From Candidatus Neomicrothrix sp. UBA4742 (GTDB taxonomy: Bacteria; Actinomycetota; Acidimicrobiia; Acidimicrobiales; Acidimicrobilacustridaceae): a stretch of 21,687 bases of DNA. Position 1 is the stretch's first letter; every line of letters begins with the position of its first letter. The notes below the pieces were generated by a model that saw only the letters and a program-made list of their open reading frames with translations, was not told where the DNA came from and made no database searches. The DNA is taken from assembly GCA_002403895.1 (NCBI GenBank), contig DHIQ01000225.1:1-21687 (forward strand), in the 5' to 3' direction. Shown here piece by piece: positions 21,473 to 21,687 of the stretch. The position numbers were made by a program, and so were the translations under genes.

Positions 21473-21687
21473 ATGCGCGCATTCAACGCTGAAGAGCTCA
21501 CTCAGGCCGCGATCGAAGAGGGGATGATCTTCCCCGATTACGTGATCGACCAGCTGGTCGCCGCGATCGATGCGGGCAAGCACGTGATCCTCACCGGTCC
21601 GCCGGGGACGGGGAAGGGCCAAAGTGGTCTTCCCCGTCCCCGGCGGACCGGTGAGGATCACGTGCTTGCCCGCATCGATCGCGGCGA
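21473..21687 (+). CDS. AAA+ ATPase (MoxR/McrB-like), N-terminal fragment interrupted at Walker A
   Basis: The first 48 codons (21473-21616) read MRAFNAEELTQAAIEEG..., then GKHVILTGPPGTGK, an AAA+ Walker A motif, with PDYVIDQLVAAIDAG before it as in MoxR- or McrB-like ATPases. After Lys48 the frame continues open to the window end, but those residues (GQSGLPRPRR...) come from a reverse-complement copy of the gene's own beginning and are not genuine. Reading the opposite strand through the fold-back gives GPPGTGKTTLA, which shows the true next four residues are TTLA. The start ATG lies 19 bp after the cysteine-rich gene. The ATPase subfamily and role cannot be decided from this fragment. Confidence 0.68.
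   Translation, partial: MRAFNAEELTQAAIEEGMIFPDYVIDQLVAAIDAGKHVILTGPPGTGKGQSGLPRPRRTGEDHVLARIDRG
21558..21687. repeat. Perfect 59-bp inverted repeat ending at the last base (probable fold-back artefact)
   Basis: Positions 21558-21616 are reverse-complemented exactly at 21629-21687, separated by 12 nt (21617-21628, ggccaaagtggt). The arms lie inside the AAA+ ATPase coding sequence. The reverse complement of the spacer, accactttggcc, encodes TTLA, the expected continuation of the Walker A motif. The downstream arm is therefore an inverted copy of the same gene, starting 12 nt past the breakpoint. This is the signature of a template-switch or fold-back chimera, or an end-of-contig assembly error. 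Confidence 0.9.

Noticed and set aside
21437..21661. Minus-strand frame beginning MILTGPPGTGKTTLA at the window end
   Set aside because: It is the inverted copy of the plus-strand ATPase created by the fold-back, not a second gene. It is useful only to reveal the true continuation of Walker A.
1..21687. CRISPR array, insertion sequences, tRNA or rRNA genes
   Set aside because: I looked for spaced direct repeats, transposase motifs, terminal repeats and cloverleaf sequences and saw none.

Overview
The window is a GC-rich bacterial chromosomal segment, almost certainly from an actinomycete (Actinomycetota). An origin within or near Acidimicrobiia is my inference. The support is a fused FbiC (F420 precursor synthase), a MarP/CvpA-type membrane serine protease, a holin-X-like membrane protein, a clustered transketolase/transaldolase/6-phosphogluconolactonase set, many GTG starts and frequent leaderless-type promoters. 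I see no rRNA, tRNA, CRISPR array, insertion sequence or phage module.

Left part (1-5.2 kb). A ferredoxin tail, a tiny zinc-ribbon membrane protein (minus strand) and a YqgE/AlgH protein precede a long minus-strand operon running from about 5207 down to 1071. In transcription order it holds a holin-X-like membrane protein, two small single-span membrane proteins, a ubiquitin-like sulfur carrier (TtuB/MoaD type), a TtuA-type tRNA 2-thiolase, the TrmI m1A58 methyltransferase and a MarP-like protease. Most junctions are overlapping stop/start codons. The ttuB-ttuA-trmI core would make two T-loop tRNA modifications, s2U54 and m1A58. The sulfur carrier has nine residues after its Gly-Gly, so it probably needs C-terminal processing.

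Middle (5.3-11.6 kb). Minus-strand genes encode a LON-substrate-binding-domain protein, a PBP4-type D-Ala-D-Ala carboxypeptidase and a two-subunit NDP-forming acyl-CoA synthetase. The synthetase operon diverges from a plus-strand GH84 beta-N-acetylglucosaminidase across only 21 bp that hold a shared, symmetric -10 element. The GH84 gene converges with a TetR-family regulator, leaving 3 bp between stops.

Right part (11.7-21.7 kb, mostly plus strand). A small probable beta-sandwich protein is coupled to a FIST-domain sensor protein. Next come transketolase, transaldolase, 6-phosphogluconolactonase and a lipoprotein, then FbiC followed by a strong hairpin. The end holds a small coiled-coil protein (minus), a cysteine-rich metal-binding-like protein and the first 48 codons of an AAA+ ATPase. 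The ATPase gene is interrupted inside its Walker A motif by a perfect 59-bp inverted repeat that runs to the last base. This looks like a fold-back sequencing or assembly artefact rather than biology.

No complete new defence or mobile system is visible. The most interesting biology is the tRNA T-loop modification operon with its tailed sulfur carrier, the overlapping bidirectional leaderless promoter, and the uncharacterised FIST/beta-sandwich pair beside a TetR regulator.
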